64,000 nt of DNA from Brettanomyces bruxellensis (lineage: Eukaryota > Ascomycota > Pichiomycetes > Pichiales > Pichiaceae). The DNA lies in contig NC_054690.1 of assembly GCF_011074885.1 (NCBI RefSeq), forward strand, positions 749,001 through 813,000, read 5' to 3'. Within the stretch, counting starts at the first letter, position 1; each line of letters opens with the position of its first letter. Under the pieces are notes generated by a model. The model was not told where the DNA came from, did no database searches, and saw only the letters and a list, made by a program, of their open reading frames with translations. Below are positions 31,215 through 40,196 of this stretch, one piece after another. The position numbers and the translations under genes were made by a program.

Positions 31215-32576
31215 ATGGGCGTTGCTTCTTACATTGACTCGCTCGAGCCATCTCATCACAGATCTTATAGAATTTACCACTTCTTATGGCATAAAGTGTG
31301 GCTAGCCTATTGGTTTTATTTTGTTCTTGCTATTTTTATAATAATTGCAAGATGGGCCCCAAATTTCGCCAGATCTGGTGGTCTCATAAGAGGAGAATAT
31401 TCTATTGGTTATGGTGCAGTTGCCGTGATTTTTTTAGGATCCGGTCTCTCTATGAAGACTAAGGATTTACTTCAAAACGTTTTTCACTGGAGAGCGCACT
31501 TGATTGTTTTATCTTTGGAATTTTTAATCACATCCTCTATAATGTACGGTTTTGCTTGTGCAATTAAGGCCGCGAACAACCCTAGAATATCACTTTGGAT
31601 GCTTGTTGGAATTATTGTTAGTGCTTGCTGTCCAACAACTGTTAGCTCGAATGTCGTCATGACCCGGAAGGCTGATGGAAATGTTTATTTAACGCTTTGT
31701 GAAGTTTTCTTTGGTAATATTCTTGGGGCCTTCATTACTCCGTCAATGGTTCAATTGTATACCCGTGGTACTTGGTCATTTGCAAATCCTGCGAATGGGA
31801 CTTCTTTTGGACATGTTTTTGCAAGTGTCATGAAACAAATTGGATGTTCCGTTTTTATTCCGTTGTTCGTTGGTCAGATAGCACAGAATTTTATCCCGAA
31901 AATTGCCCAAAAGGTATCTTCGGTGTTGAAATTTTGTAAATCTGGTTCTGTTATGCTTCTCTTGATCATGTTTTCGTCATTTTCAACAGCATTTTACCAG
32001 CATTCCTTTACAGAAGTTTCACATGCATCCATCATTATGTTATGTTTCTTCAACTTTGGAATATACATGTTTTTCACGGTTATATGTTTTATAATGTCCA
32101 GACCTGCATTTCTCTTACGCATTTTTAAAAGAGAACCGACTGAAAGCTCTTCATGTTTCTATAAATGGTCATATAAAATATTCAGACCATTTTATTATAA
32201 CAGATCGGATACTGTGTCCGTCATGCTTTGTGGAGGTGCAAAAACTGCTGCCTTGGGTGTCTCGTTGATTACGTCGCAATATGGTAGTGATAATCCACAT
32301 CTTGGCGAGTTGCTTGTTCCGATGGTTCTTTATCAAGCTGAGCAGGTCTTGGCGGCTAATATTTTGACCGGTTTCATGAAGAAATGGATTCATGCAGGCC
32401 CAGAATGGAAGAAGCAAGAATTGGAGAAGGAACTAAAGGCAGAGAGAGTCGGTAGTGATATTGAGGATACGGGTAATCAACTTCCCAGTAAGTCATTGAA
32501 AAAAATAGCATATGAGGAGGGTTCAAGTGAATTAGATATCTCTCTTAATTCTCCAGGGGAGTCAAAAAAAGAGTGA
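31215..32576 (+). CDS. RCH1: Rch1-like SBF-family (SLC10A7-type) membrane protein
   Basis: This is a bile-acid:sodium symporter-like (SBF-like) membrane protein of the Rch1/SLC10A7 group, which in yeasts sits in the plasma membrane and restrains calcium uptake. About ten hydrophobic segments are visible. Conserved parts are KVWLAYWFYFVLAIFIIIARWAPNFAR.GG.IR.EY, FLGSGLSMKTKDL, SACCPTTVSSNVVMTRKADGN, and GGAKTAALGVSLI near the last helices. The C-terminal tail is charged (KKQELEKELKAERVG). Length is 453 aa against 434 in S. cerevisiae. Family firm, ortholog likely. Confidence 0.87.
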   Translation: MGVASYIDSLEPSHHRSYRIYHFLWHKVWLAYWFYFVLAIFIIIARWAPNFARSGGLIRGEYSIGYGAVAVIFLGSGLSMKTKDLLQNVFHWRAHLIVLSLEFLITSSIMYGFACAIKAANNPRISLWMLVGIIVSACCPTTVSSNVVMTRKADGNVYLTLCEVFFGNILGAFITPSMVQLYTRGTWSFANPANGTSFGHVFASVMKQIGCSVFIPLFVGQIAQNFIPKIAQKVSSVLKFCKSGSVMLLLIMFSSFSTAFYQHSFTEVSHASIIMLCFFNFGIYMFFTVICFIMSRPAFLLRIFKREPTESSSCFYKWSYKIFRPFYYNRSDTVSVMLCGGAKTAALGVSLITSQYGSDNPHLGELLVPMVLYQAEQVLAANILTGFMKKWIHAGPEWKKQELEKELKAERVGSDIEDTGNQLPSKSLKKIAYEEGSSELDISLNSPGESKKE

Positions 32577-33529
32577 CTTTGAAATAGTTGTGAAAGCTCG
32601 TGATGAATGGAATAAATAACGTTAGTTAATCGCGATTATATCTGATTCTAATTCACAACTTTGGGGTGTATTTTATTTATGTCTTTGGTCAGATATCTCA
32701 AAAATGGCTTTTATAACTTAGTCAAATGTCATAATTTGTGGTACCACTTTAATATAAATGAATTGTGATATTTGTAATGTTCCATAGCGACTTCAATGCA
32801 TAATTGTAAAATTCGTTAATATGTAGTCGGCATTGTCATTTTTGGGGGTCTTCCCCATATTTTTTCAAAAGTAGCAAGCAACGATTTACAAGCGAGAAAG
32901 TCTTGATCTATTCATATTTATAGTAATGCTGGTTAGGTTATCGCTGGTGTATTCACTGGTTATTCATTTTCCTGCATTAAAATGCATAAGTATTACGTAA
33001 ATGTTTAAAGGAGTTCGAACACTTTCTAAGTGTTCAATTTATTTTAGATGAAGAAATTTTGAAACTGCGAGCAACTGAGGAGATCAAAAGCAAAAGTATA
33101 TTAGGTTAAAACTTAACATGTAGTATAATAATAGTTGACTTGATAGTTTATTGAAGTTTATATTAGAAAAAGGTTAAAGTTAATAAAGGTATGTTAATAG
33201 TACTCGATATTTCTTGTAGTACATAAAATATTTGTGCAGTTGAGCATACAAACAAAGGAATAATACCCTTACTTTATACAAGAGTTCCACTCGACAGTGG
33301 ACGTTATAAAAATAGCATTATTATTATTGAGAACACAATTGTTCTAAAATAGTATTAGTTTGACAAAATAGTATTTCTAATTTCAAAAACGTAGATTCTC
33401 TCTCTTTACATAGCTGACTTCGGGGTTATAAATTGGATCCCGAAAAGCAATAGAAATTTAATGATTTCTTATGTATGTTCTTTTTCTCTCTATCGTATTT
33501 CATCAACGTAGTAAAACAAGAATATTGGA
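32577..33529. other. Intergenic: RCH1 3' flank leading into the repeat region
   Basis: 953 bp of AT-rich DNA without a supported gene. It borders the LTR-rich segment and may contain older, unrecognisable element remains. Confidence 0.4.
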
Positions 33530-33795
33530 GTTAAGAGAGACCTTATTAATTACTCCCAGGCTTTAGCTATCAAACTCCTTCTTTAATAGAACTAATAAGA
33601 ACCTAGCAGTCGGGGAGATTCAGACAATTGTAAGGTCGGTTACCTAAGTGGGTGGATATAAATGTACCAAGTGGTCTGTGTGATAATGTTAATGCCTTTA
33701 ACATTCTAACAATTGTGTATGTGTCACCATAGAAGAAAATGAATTTACTTTCTTTACTCTGTTACCATCAAAAGTGGAGTGGGACTAGTTGTATT
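33530..33795 (-). repeat. LTR-A fragment, inverted copy 1
   Basis: 266 bp that match the reverse complement of 37637-37901 with, by direct reading, five substitutions and one 1-base indel. It corresponds to the 3' part of the LTR-A element at 37296-37953, in opposite orientation. The left edge (TATTGGA before GTTAAGAG) resembles the LTR terminus TGTCGAA seen in the other copy. On the right it abuts an LTR-B copy directly. Confidence 0.85.
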
Positions 33796-34001
33796 CGTTA
33801 AAGTTAGTGTTACCAGATTTACATAGTATTTCGATATTTATTGTGATATATATAAAGAGTATATATAAAGAGGATGTATAATGATATACAAAAGGGAATA
33901 TCTTCACTTTATATAGATGTAGTTCTTGTATTAATCAGATGATATAACACTATCGTCTTTCCTTTCTTGAACTCCATTGTTCGAGAGCTTCATTGTTTTG
34001 A
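33796..34001 (+). mobile_element. LTR-B, short solo copy without insertion
   Basis: About 206 bp starting GTTAAAGTTAGTGTTACCAG and ending GTTTTGACA. It aligns with both ends of the larger LTR-B at 36746-37210 but lacks that copy's 262-bp middle block, so it shows the pre-insertion state. The CA end is intact here; the first base of the TG start is changed or fused to the neighbouring repeat. Confidence 0.65.
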
Positions 34002-34369
34002 CAGATAGATAAGAATTAAGAACAACAGAGATAAGAATAAGAGAGAAGATAACAAGAAGATAAAAAAATAAGAAAAACAAATAAAACAAGTCATTAAAAT
34101 AAATATCATAATACTTCAAATTATAAACATATACAAGGGGGTGCTTTTATCTATATCCTAATGAATACAAACTAGTTGATTATTTCATTATAGATTACTT
34201 CCGCACTTACTTAAATTACATCATAACATTCTAAAAACATTATTTTACAACATACAATACTTCATCTTTTAGTGGTTTGATTCAACACTTCAAAACAAAC
34301 ACACAAATCACTTTGTACTTACATAATCTAAAATAATTTAGGTTCAAACCAAAGCAGACCCCATACGAC
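34002..34369. other. Spacer inside the repeat region
   Basis: 368 bp, very AT-rich, between LTR-B copy 1 and element D copy 1. No feature recognised; a 62-codon open frame here (33931-34119) is hydrophobic low-complexity. Confidence 0.35.
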
Positions 34370-35036
34370 AGCTGTAAGGGGTCAAACCAAGCGCATATTG
34401 GTTTAAAGCCAGATAAAATATTAATGAATTCATTTACCTGATTAGGTAACACGGAAAGATATAAATAGTTTCCGAAATAATTTATGAGAAGCGCGAATAA
34501 GAAATAAAGCGTACTGAAAGGATAGTGACCCGAAGGACAATAAGAAAGAGCTACATCGGAATAAGCTGACTAATATTCGTGTGGCGACTGCATATGCAAA
34601 ACAACAGGTTTTTGCATGATCGCGGGTTATGCTGAATTCACATAATGTGATGTTCCCAAACAGGATGGATTCCTCTTTGGCATATAATTTGTTATTGTAT
34701 GAAATTGGAAGAGAAATGGAAGAAGTGTCATTCTCCATTTAATATAAATATGCGCCCTTGCCCTCCTTTGATACAGAGGCAAGGTTAGATTATGATTTAG
34801 TTATTTTTCTAGAAAGGGAGATTGAAAAGATAAGCTATTAGATAGAATAATGAATGAATAGAATGATTCATAGAGAGCTATGAGATAAGAGATATGAAAG
34901 GATACGAGAAGTATCAGATAACAATCTTATTAATCTATTATATATCTTTAGACGGATTTGGTAATCATCTAAAGAATCCTTATACTTCAGGTTAAAAAAA
35001 ATAATATTTTGTTACCTTCAGTCCGACCATTTACAA
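34370..35036 (+). mobile_element. Element D copy 1, ending 11 bp before tRNA-Ile
   Basis: A diverged LTR-like unit. Its left and middle parts (to 34734) are repeated at about 36490-36745 plus 37211-37296. Its last 111 bp (34926-35036) are repeated at 37954-38064 with six substitutions and no indels. At 34649-34654 the uninterrupted sequence GATGTT is the empty form of the site where LTR-B is inserted in copy 2. The unit stops at TTTACAA, 11 bp before the mature tRNA-Ile 5' end. The left boundary is approximate. No retroelement protein is encoded. Confidence 0.65.
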
Positions 35037-35047
35037 CAGCAAGAAGT

Positions 35048-35121
35048 GGTCCCTTGGCCCAGTTGGTTAAGGCATCGTGCTAATAACGCGAGGATCAGCA
35101 GTTCGACCCTGCTAGGGACCA
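35048..35121 (+). tRNA. tRNA-Ile (anticodon AAU)
   Basis: A 74-nt cloverleaf: acceptor GGTCCCT pairs with AGGGACC, followed by discriminator A. The A box is TTGGCCCAGTTGGTTAAGG, the anticodon loop CTAATAA gives anticodon AAT, and the B box is AGTTCGACCCT with a 5-bp stem AGCAG/CTGCT. A T-rich Pol III terminator follows at once. It is close to S. cerevisiae tRNA-Ile(AAU). No intron. Confidence 0.97.
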
Positions 35122-35369
35122 TTATTTTTGAAGATTTTTTTTTAATCTGATAAGTTAGTTCCTTTTTAGTCGCGCCTACGAAATAACCATCTTTAACCTT
35201 TATGAAAAGAAAGAAGCATCAAAGATATAGAATAAAGGAAAAGATGAACACGCTTAAATATTTATAATTATTGCAACTGAGGTTTGCTTGGCCATAAAAC
35301 AAGAGATGGATTATATATGCATTCATTTGCCGCTAACTGTACATTTCCTCCAAATGATTTCTCATCTAA

Positions 35370-35575
35370 GAGAACAAATAAGAATCCAGCAGTTCGGATG
35401 TTTCAGATAAGGTCAGCTATTTGATATCAATGAACATAAATAAAGGTAAATGTATATAGTGGTGCATGTAACTGTATTATTGCCTGTAACATCTTAACCG
35501 TTGTGCTTGTCATTGTAGAAAGAAAATAAAATTATCATTTTGTTACCATCAGAATAGGGTCAACCTAGTGATGAA
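35370..35575 (-). repeat. Degenerate LTR-A-related fragment
   Basis: It aligns loosely with 33530-33795, for example AATAAGAATCCAGCAGTTCGG versus AATAAGAACCTAGCAGTCGGG, and GTAGAAAGAAAATAAAATTATC followed by GTTACCATCA. It is much more diverged than the 33.5 and 37.7 kb pair, so it is older. Edges are approximate. Confidence 0.5.
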
Positions 35576-35579
35576 CCCA

Positions 35580-35812
35580 TTGATACTTGCATCTATATAA
35601 AACTATCCCGCCTTGATTTATTCCAATAAAACATCCCTCACAAAGATCAAATTTATTTAAGCATGAGCATTTTCCCTTTTACATTTTCTATATTTTATTA
35701 TTTGTCACCTTTACTTTTGTGTTTTTCCTTTCTTCAGCTTTAAAAACACTCAATATATTATTTATCGAAAAAACTTCATAAAGTAGTAGGCGTCACACTT
35801 AAAACCAAAACA
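35580..35812 (+). repeat. Element C, copy 1
   Basis: About 230 bp shared with 36786-37047 and 42212-42455. Shared landmarks are a TATA-like CTATATAAAAC, CGCCTTG.TTTAT, CTCACAAAGATCAAA, a T-rich block, and AAAACTTCATAAAGTAGTAGG followed by CGTCACACTTAAAACC. It resembles the promoter and R/U5 part of an LTR. Confidence 0.6.
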
Positions 35813-36489
35813 CTTTTAAGTATTACAAATAGCTCCCTTTTTATTTATACAAGAACCAGGTTACATAAAAAATCAAAATTCAGAAAAAAACAATGCCAAT
35901 TTCATTAATATACACAGCTATTACACTTTCCAGAGTTATCTTTTATAGATGATTCTAGATTATTACTATTTAATGAATGATTGAAGATGTCATGGTGTTT
36001 TACATATTAATATATCATGCATATTTAATATGTGAATCAAATCGAACTTCATACTAGTATATGAGAACTATTTTTTATCTCTAACCTATTTCTTCGGTGA
36101 AAAATACTTTATATATGAACCAGCTTACTTTATTTTGCTTACTGTGAGCCTTTTGTTTTTGATGGAACGACAACATCATATACTCTTTGCAATGCATTCC
36201 AATACAAGAATTCATTCTAGATTGAATTTTTAGGTAAATCCTAAAGTTGAGATTCATTATATAACAGAAATCTCTATGTTCAAATCTCTATGTTATCTTG
36301 TTCATCACATTTCTGTGCCCTACAATGCTAAGACACAAAGGTACAGAAGTGGGTCTATGTGTCAGACTAAATTCATATACTCTAACTGGTTAGACATGAT
36401 TATGGATAATGATTTTAAATTAAATTATTATTGATTTAAATCTTTCCTTATTGCGAATATTTAATTCTCTAAGGCTCTTTGTCATATAG
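35813..36489. other. AT-rich spacer between element copies
   Basis: 677 bp with no gene. A 12-bp near-tandem phrase (AATCTCTATGTT) is repeated at about 36268-36294. It may be decayed element DNA. Confidence 0.35.
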
Positions 36490-36745
36490 TTTGTAAGATG
36501 TCAGGATGATTATCCGTTAGTTTAAAGGCATATAAAATAGTAATTAATTATATTACCTAGAACCATAGGAATAAATTCAGAAATAGCATATGAGGTGCAT
36601 AAACAAAAAATAAAACATGCTGTAAGACAATAAGAAAGGAGCTCCATCAAAATTAACTGACCAATATTCGTGTATCTACTGTAGATGCAAAACAAGAGGT
36701 TTTTGCGTGATTATGGGTTATGCTGAATTCATGTAATGTGATGTT
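36490..36745 (+). mobile_element. Element D copy 2, left part (split by LTR-B)
   Basis: This aligns with element D copy 1 (about 34370-34654), including GACAATAAGAAAG, CTGA-CAATATTCGTGT, GCAAAACAA-AGGTTTTTGC and GGGTTATGCTGAATTCA. It stops exactly at GATGTT (36740-36745), where LTR-B begins, and resumes at 37211 with a second GATGTT. The left edge is approximate. Confidence 0.7.
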
Positions 36746-37210
36746 TGTTAAAGTTAACGTTACCAGATTTATATATTATTTTGATTGTAATAGATGTGTC
36801 GGGAGTCGCGTCTACATAAAGCTGCCCTGCCTTGTTTATGTCCAAGAAAACCTCGCTCATAAGGATCAAAGGTATTTAAACATGTGCATTTCCCCCTTTT
36901 TATCCTGCTTTTTTTACCTTCTTACTTAGTTCTTTTTACTTTTATACTTTTCCTTTCTTGAGCCTTAAAAACACTCACTACTAGTTGTAACAAAAACTTC
37001 ATAAAGTAATTGGCGTCACACTTAAACCAATTAAATAAACTATTATATTGATATTTATCGTAGTATATAACTTGTACATAAGATTTGGTATAGACACAAG
37101 AGGATATCTCAACTTTATATAGTTGTCATTCTTCTTCTTATACAACGACGTGGACAATAGACCCTGTTCTACTTAAAACTTTGTTGTTCTATCGTTCTAT
37201 AGTTTTGATA
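36746..37210 (+). mobile_element. LTR-B solo element with GATGTT target duplication
   Basis: 465 bp from TGTTAAAGTTAACGTTACC to GTTTTGATA, flanked by the direct repeat GATGTT at 36740-36745 and 37211-37216. The uninterrupted site exists at 34649-34654, so this is an insertion. The other copy (33796-34001) ends TTTTGACA, suggesting canonical TG...CA ends with one change here. It contains a nested 262-bp element C. Confidence 0.75.
36786..37047 (+). mobile_element. Element C nested inside LTR-B
   Basis: 262 bp starting TGTAATAGATG, absent from LTR-B copy 1. It is flanked by TTGAT at 36781-36785 and 37048-37052, a possible 5-bp target duplication within a longer imperfect repeat TATTAT-TTGAT. 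It contains the element C landmarks: TCTACATAAAGC, CCTGCCTTG, CTCGCTCATAAGGATCAAAGG, and ACTTCATAAAGTAATTGG. Confidence 0.6.
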
Positions 37211-37295
37211 GATGTTCCCAAACAGGATGGATTCCTCTTTGGCATACAATTTGTTATTGTCTGAAATTGGAAGAGAAATGGAAGAAGTGTCATTC
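37211..37295 (+). mobile_element. Element D copy 2, middle part
   Basis: This continues element D after LTR-B. It matches 34649-34733 almost exactly (GATGTTCCCAAACAGG, GGATTCCTCTTTGGCATA, GAAATTGGAAGAGAAATGG, AGAAGTGTCATTC). It ends where LTR-A begins. Confidence 0.8.
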
Positions 37296-37953
37296 TGTCG
37301 GACATATGAGAATATTACCTAGTATTAGATAATCTATTATTATATGTCATTAGATTTATTTGTTTTGAGATCTGAACTTATTCTAAAATAACAAAGATTT
37401 AGAATAATATCTAATAGAGACAATCCTGGCTAAAAATGCACTAACTGTGTATGTTAGGAAATCAGCAGAAAAATAATTATGCGCGATCATAATTCTGTTT
37501 CTGAGAATTAAATATTTTTTTTATATTATGTATGATTACCTCACTTTATTTTCCTTTTTATTTTTTACTTTACTTTACCTCTTTTTATATAACTTGCTTC
37601 TTCTACGAAGGAACGAGACCCGATAGCCTATCTTGCAATACAACTAGTTCCACTCCACTTTGATGGTAACAGAGTAAAGAAAGTAAATTCATTTTCTTCT
37701 ATGGTGACACATACACAATTGTTAGAATGTTAAAGGCATTAGCATTATCACACAGACCACTTGGTACATTTATATCCACCCACTTAGGTAACCGACCTTA
37801 CAATTGTCTGAATCTCCCCGACTGCTAGGTTCTTATTAGTTCTATTAAAGAAGGAGTTTGATAGCTAAAGCCCGGGAGTAACTCATAAGGTCTCTCTTAA
37901 CTTCGACACGTTATTAACATATAAAACATTATTATAACTCATAGGTTCCGACA
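37296..37953 (+). mobile_element. LTR-A solo LTR (TGTCGGA...TCCGACA)
   Basis: 658 bp bounded by a perfect 7-bp terminal inverted repeat, 5' TGTCGGA and 3' TCCGACA, as at LTR ends. A TATA-like TTTTTATATAAC lies near 37577-37588. Its 3' half (37637-37901) is the partner of the inverted copy at 33530-33795. Near the 3' end the phrase AACTCATA-GG-TTCGACAC occurs twice (to 37913 and to 37953), a small tandem duplication of the terminus. No simple target duplication is visible: compared with element D copy 1 it replaces 191 bp rather than simply inserting. Confidence 0.7.
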
Positions 37954-38064
37954 CTTATTAATCTATAATATATCTTTAGACGGATTTGGTAATCATCTAA
38001 AGAATCCTTATACTTCAGGTTATTGAAAATAATATCTTGTTACCTTCAGTTCGACCATTTACAA
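37954..38064 (+). repeat. Element D copy 2, 111-bp terminal part before tRNA-Thr
   Basis: The direct repeat of 34926-35036 (six substitutions, no indels). It ends TTTACAA, 10 bp before the mature 5' end of tRNA-Thr, almost the same offset as in copy 1 at a different tRNA gene. Confidence 0.85.
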
Positions 38065-38074
38065 TGTCGTTCCG

Positions 38075-38147
38075 GCCCTTATGGCCAAGTTGGTAAGGCA
38101 TCACACTAGTAATGTGGGGATCCTCAGTTCAAATCTGAGTGAGGGCA
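38075..38147 (+). tRNA. tRNA-Thr (anticodon AGU)
   Basis: A 73-nt cloverleaf: acceptor GCCCTTA pairs with TGAGGGC (with one G-U), discriminator A. The A box is TGGCCAAGTTGGTAAGG, the anticodon stem-loop TCACA-CTAGTAA-TGTGG gives anticodon AGT, and the B box is AGTTCAAATCT with stem CTCAG/CTGAG. A T-run terminator follows. It closely matches S. cerevisiae tRNA-Thr(AGU). No intron. Confidence 0.96.
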
Positions 38148-38293
38148 TTATTTTTTCCATCGTTCGATGGAAACACAATTGAATTTGCATTTATTACTTT
38201 GGGTTGTTATATATTACTAAACTTCAATGTACATGTTTGCAGATATTTAGGAAAGATACAAAACGTGTCATACTGATAGATCTGGAACAAAAT

Positions 38294-39628
38294 TCACCTT
38301 CTTTTAAAGCCATGAAACTTATGGGATAAATACTTGTAAGCCTCCTTAGTTGTTAGTACTTTGCCACTATCATCTGTATAAACCAAATTGATTTGATTTG
38401 GCGAGGATTTCTTTTCTGGAGTAGCATCTTTTAGAGCATCAACCATTGCACCAATACCAAGGGTCGATATTTCATTTAATCCTTTATCCATAATTTTTGA
38501 AATATCTCTTTTGACTACATCGGTATCCGCAGGGCCCAATTTGGAGTGGTCATCAAAGGATGTATCAGTATTCAATTCTTGGCGGCGATTCCCTTTCATC
38601 TGAACATTTTTTTCATAATCAAATTTATTCAAGAAATCTATCTCTTCATTAATTTCTAAACCAACTCCCCGGGTTTGTGTTTTATCATTTTGTTGAATGG
38701 CTTTCTTTTTTTGGATATCTCTCGGAGCCATTTGAGTTAAAACTTTCTTCCGGAAACTATCCATGGACTTTCTGATATCTTCATCATCCTCATTTCCAAC
38801 ATCTTCATTCACAAGCTCCACATTCTTTAATCTTTCTGGAAAGATAGCAAACTTTTCTTGATTTCGGAATCCATCTCTTGTCTTTTTTTTGAGACGCTTC
38901 ATCCTTTTAGGCTTCAAATAATCGGAATGCACAGTTTCAATTTCATCATCATCTAGGATTACCATGAACTTCTTCCTTTTCTTTCTTGTGACACCTTTAT
39001 TATTATCATTTAAGTTTGCTGATTTTCGTGACGGTTCATTTGGACTGTTCAGGTTTGCTAAGCTTTTAGAACTCCGAATTATTTTGTTATCAGAACTATC
39101 TTTCACAATTCCCTCTTTAGTATCCGTGATTCGCTTTTTTGGGGTTTCATTTATCGATCCTTTAAAGTGCAATTTAAGTTTTTCTTTGCTTACCACATCT
39201 CCTTTGCCCAAACTCTCCAACCATTTAGCTTCATCTTGCGTATTTGTATTCGGACTGGTTCTTTCCACAATACCTCCCTTGGCTATTTGATCTGACACTT
39301 TCAATTCAGATGTGATTTTGTGTAATTTTTTCTTTATTTGTATGATATTATCAGACTTGTCACGGCCGCTAGGAACTTCCGTTTCATGTAATCCACCGGA
39401 TGAAAGAGGCTTCAAACCCTCAATATTTCTCAACCTATTGGTTTCCTCTACGGAAATCTCACGACATCCACTTCGACGTCCTTGTACATTCAAAGTGATA
39501 TCATTTTCATTTCTGTTAATATGGCCAGTCTTCGCTCCCAAACTTCTTTCGCTTCCGCTGACCGGGATCAGTGAAAGACCAACCTGAGCACGAAGCTTAT
39601 TCGTCTCTTCAACGGTGAGAATTAACAT
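38294..39628 (-). CDS. SNU66: Tri-snRNP protein Snu66 (SART1 family)
   Basis: Snu66 is a U4/U6.U5 tri-snRNP component of the spliceosome, and binds the ubiquitin-like modifier Hub1. The N-terminus has two HIND-type (Hub1-interaction) motifs, LTVEETNKLRAQVGLSLIPV and ISVEETNRLRNIEGLKPL, about 55 residues apart. The middle is highly charged. Near the C-terminus is the SART1 signature NQINLVYTDDSGKVLTTKEA followed by YKYLSHKFHGF. The first ATG of the frame is at 39628, giving 444 aa (S. cerevisiae 587); the motif begins only four residues later, so a short upstream coding exon is possible, but I see no convincing splice sites. The gene ends 146 bp from tRNA-Thr. Confidence 0.88.
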   Translation of the reverse strand: MLILTVEETNKLRAQVGLSLIPVSGSERSLGAKTGHINRNENDITLNVQGRRSGCREISVEETNRLRNIEGLKPLSSGGLHETEVPSGRDKSDNIIQIKKKLHKITSELKVSDQIAKGGIVERTSPNTNTQDEAKWLESLGKGDVVSKEKLKLHFKGSINETPKKRITDTKEGIVKDSSDNKIIRSSKSLANLNSPNEPSRKSANLNDNNKGVTRKKRKKFMVILDDDEIETVHSDYLKPKRMKRLKKKTRDGFRNQEKFAIFPERLKNVELVNEDVGNEDDEDIRKSMDSFRKKVLTQMAPRDIQKKKAIQQNDKTQTRGVGLEINEEIDFLNKFDYEKNVQMKGNRRQELNTDTSFDDHSKLGPADTDVVKRDISKIMDKGLNEISTLGIGAMVDALKDATPEKKSSPNQINLVYTDDSGKVLTTKEAYKYLSHKFHGFKRR

Positions 39629-40196
39629 TAACACAAATACGATAGACGGACAAACTTTGTCGCCAGTTGCAAGTAATGAAATCGAACTCTGACATATGCG
39701 TGCACAAGCTATGGATATTTTGCTTGGTGAGTTTTAATAAGATGTGCGTATCTTGGAAAAGCCAAAATATAAAGACATCCGTACACATAATGCTATTTGC
39801 TGTCTTGACTATAACTTTTGCAAGGCTTCATCCCGCCATTCAACAGGTAGATTTTAAAAATTTAAGTGGCATTGTTTAACGTACCTCAAATGTTGCATCA
39901 AAGATACTATTACTATGTGAAAGCAATAGTATAATTGTGAAGAGACACATGGATTACTAATGCTAAACTTTTTTAAAGGGGAGAAACCGGCATGGAAAAA
40001 TTTAGTTTTCTATACGAATGGAAACTTTGACGTCACGTGAAATTACACATCCTAAAGTGGAAGCGCTAACAAGCTTTATACGTTCAATTTTTATGCCAGA
40101 TACGTCAGAGTGATCGCACAATTAGTAATATTTAAGCAGACCTTTTTTCTAATCTTATACTTTTTTTTTATATTCTCTTGAATCACAAACTTCTAT
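39629..40196. promoter_or_regulatory. Divergent promoter SNU66 / GST
   Basis: 568 bp. It contains the overlapping CRE and E-box TGACGTCACGTG at 40028-40039 and a second TACGTCA near 40101. These are sites of the kind bound by ATF/CREB-type bZIP repressors/activators (Sko1, Aca1) and Cbf1. A T-run precedes the GST start. Confidence 0.45.
40028..40039. promoter_or_regulatory. Overlapping CRE (TGACGTCA) and E-box (CACGTG)
   Basis: TGACGTCA is a perfect palindromic ATF/CREB site at 40028-40035, sharing CA with a perfect CACGTG palindrome at 40034-40039. It lies 158 bp upstream of the GST ATG, a normal distance for a yeast activating or repressing site. Use is inferred. Confidence 0.45.

Noticed and set aside
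34442..34738. 98-codon minus-strand frame in element D
   Set aside because: It lies wholly inside repeated LTR-like DNA, and the second copy of the same sequence is split by LTR-B, so it is not a conserved gene.
39660..39760. Possible minus-strand tRNA with GTTCGATTTC
   Set aside because: The T-stem does not pair (CAGAG versus TCATT) and no acceptor stem or A box is present.
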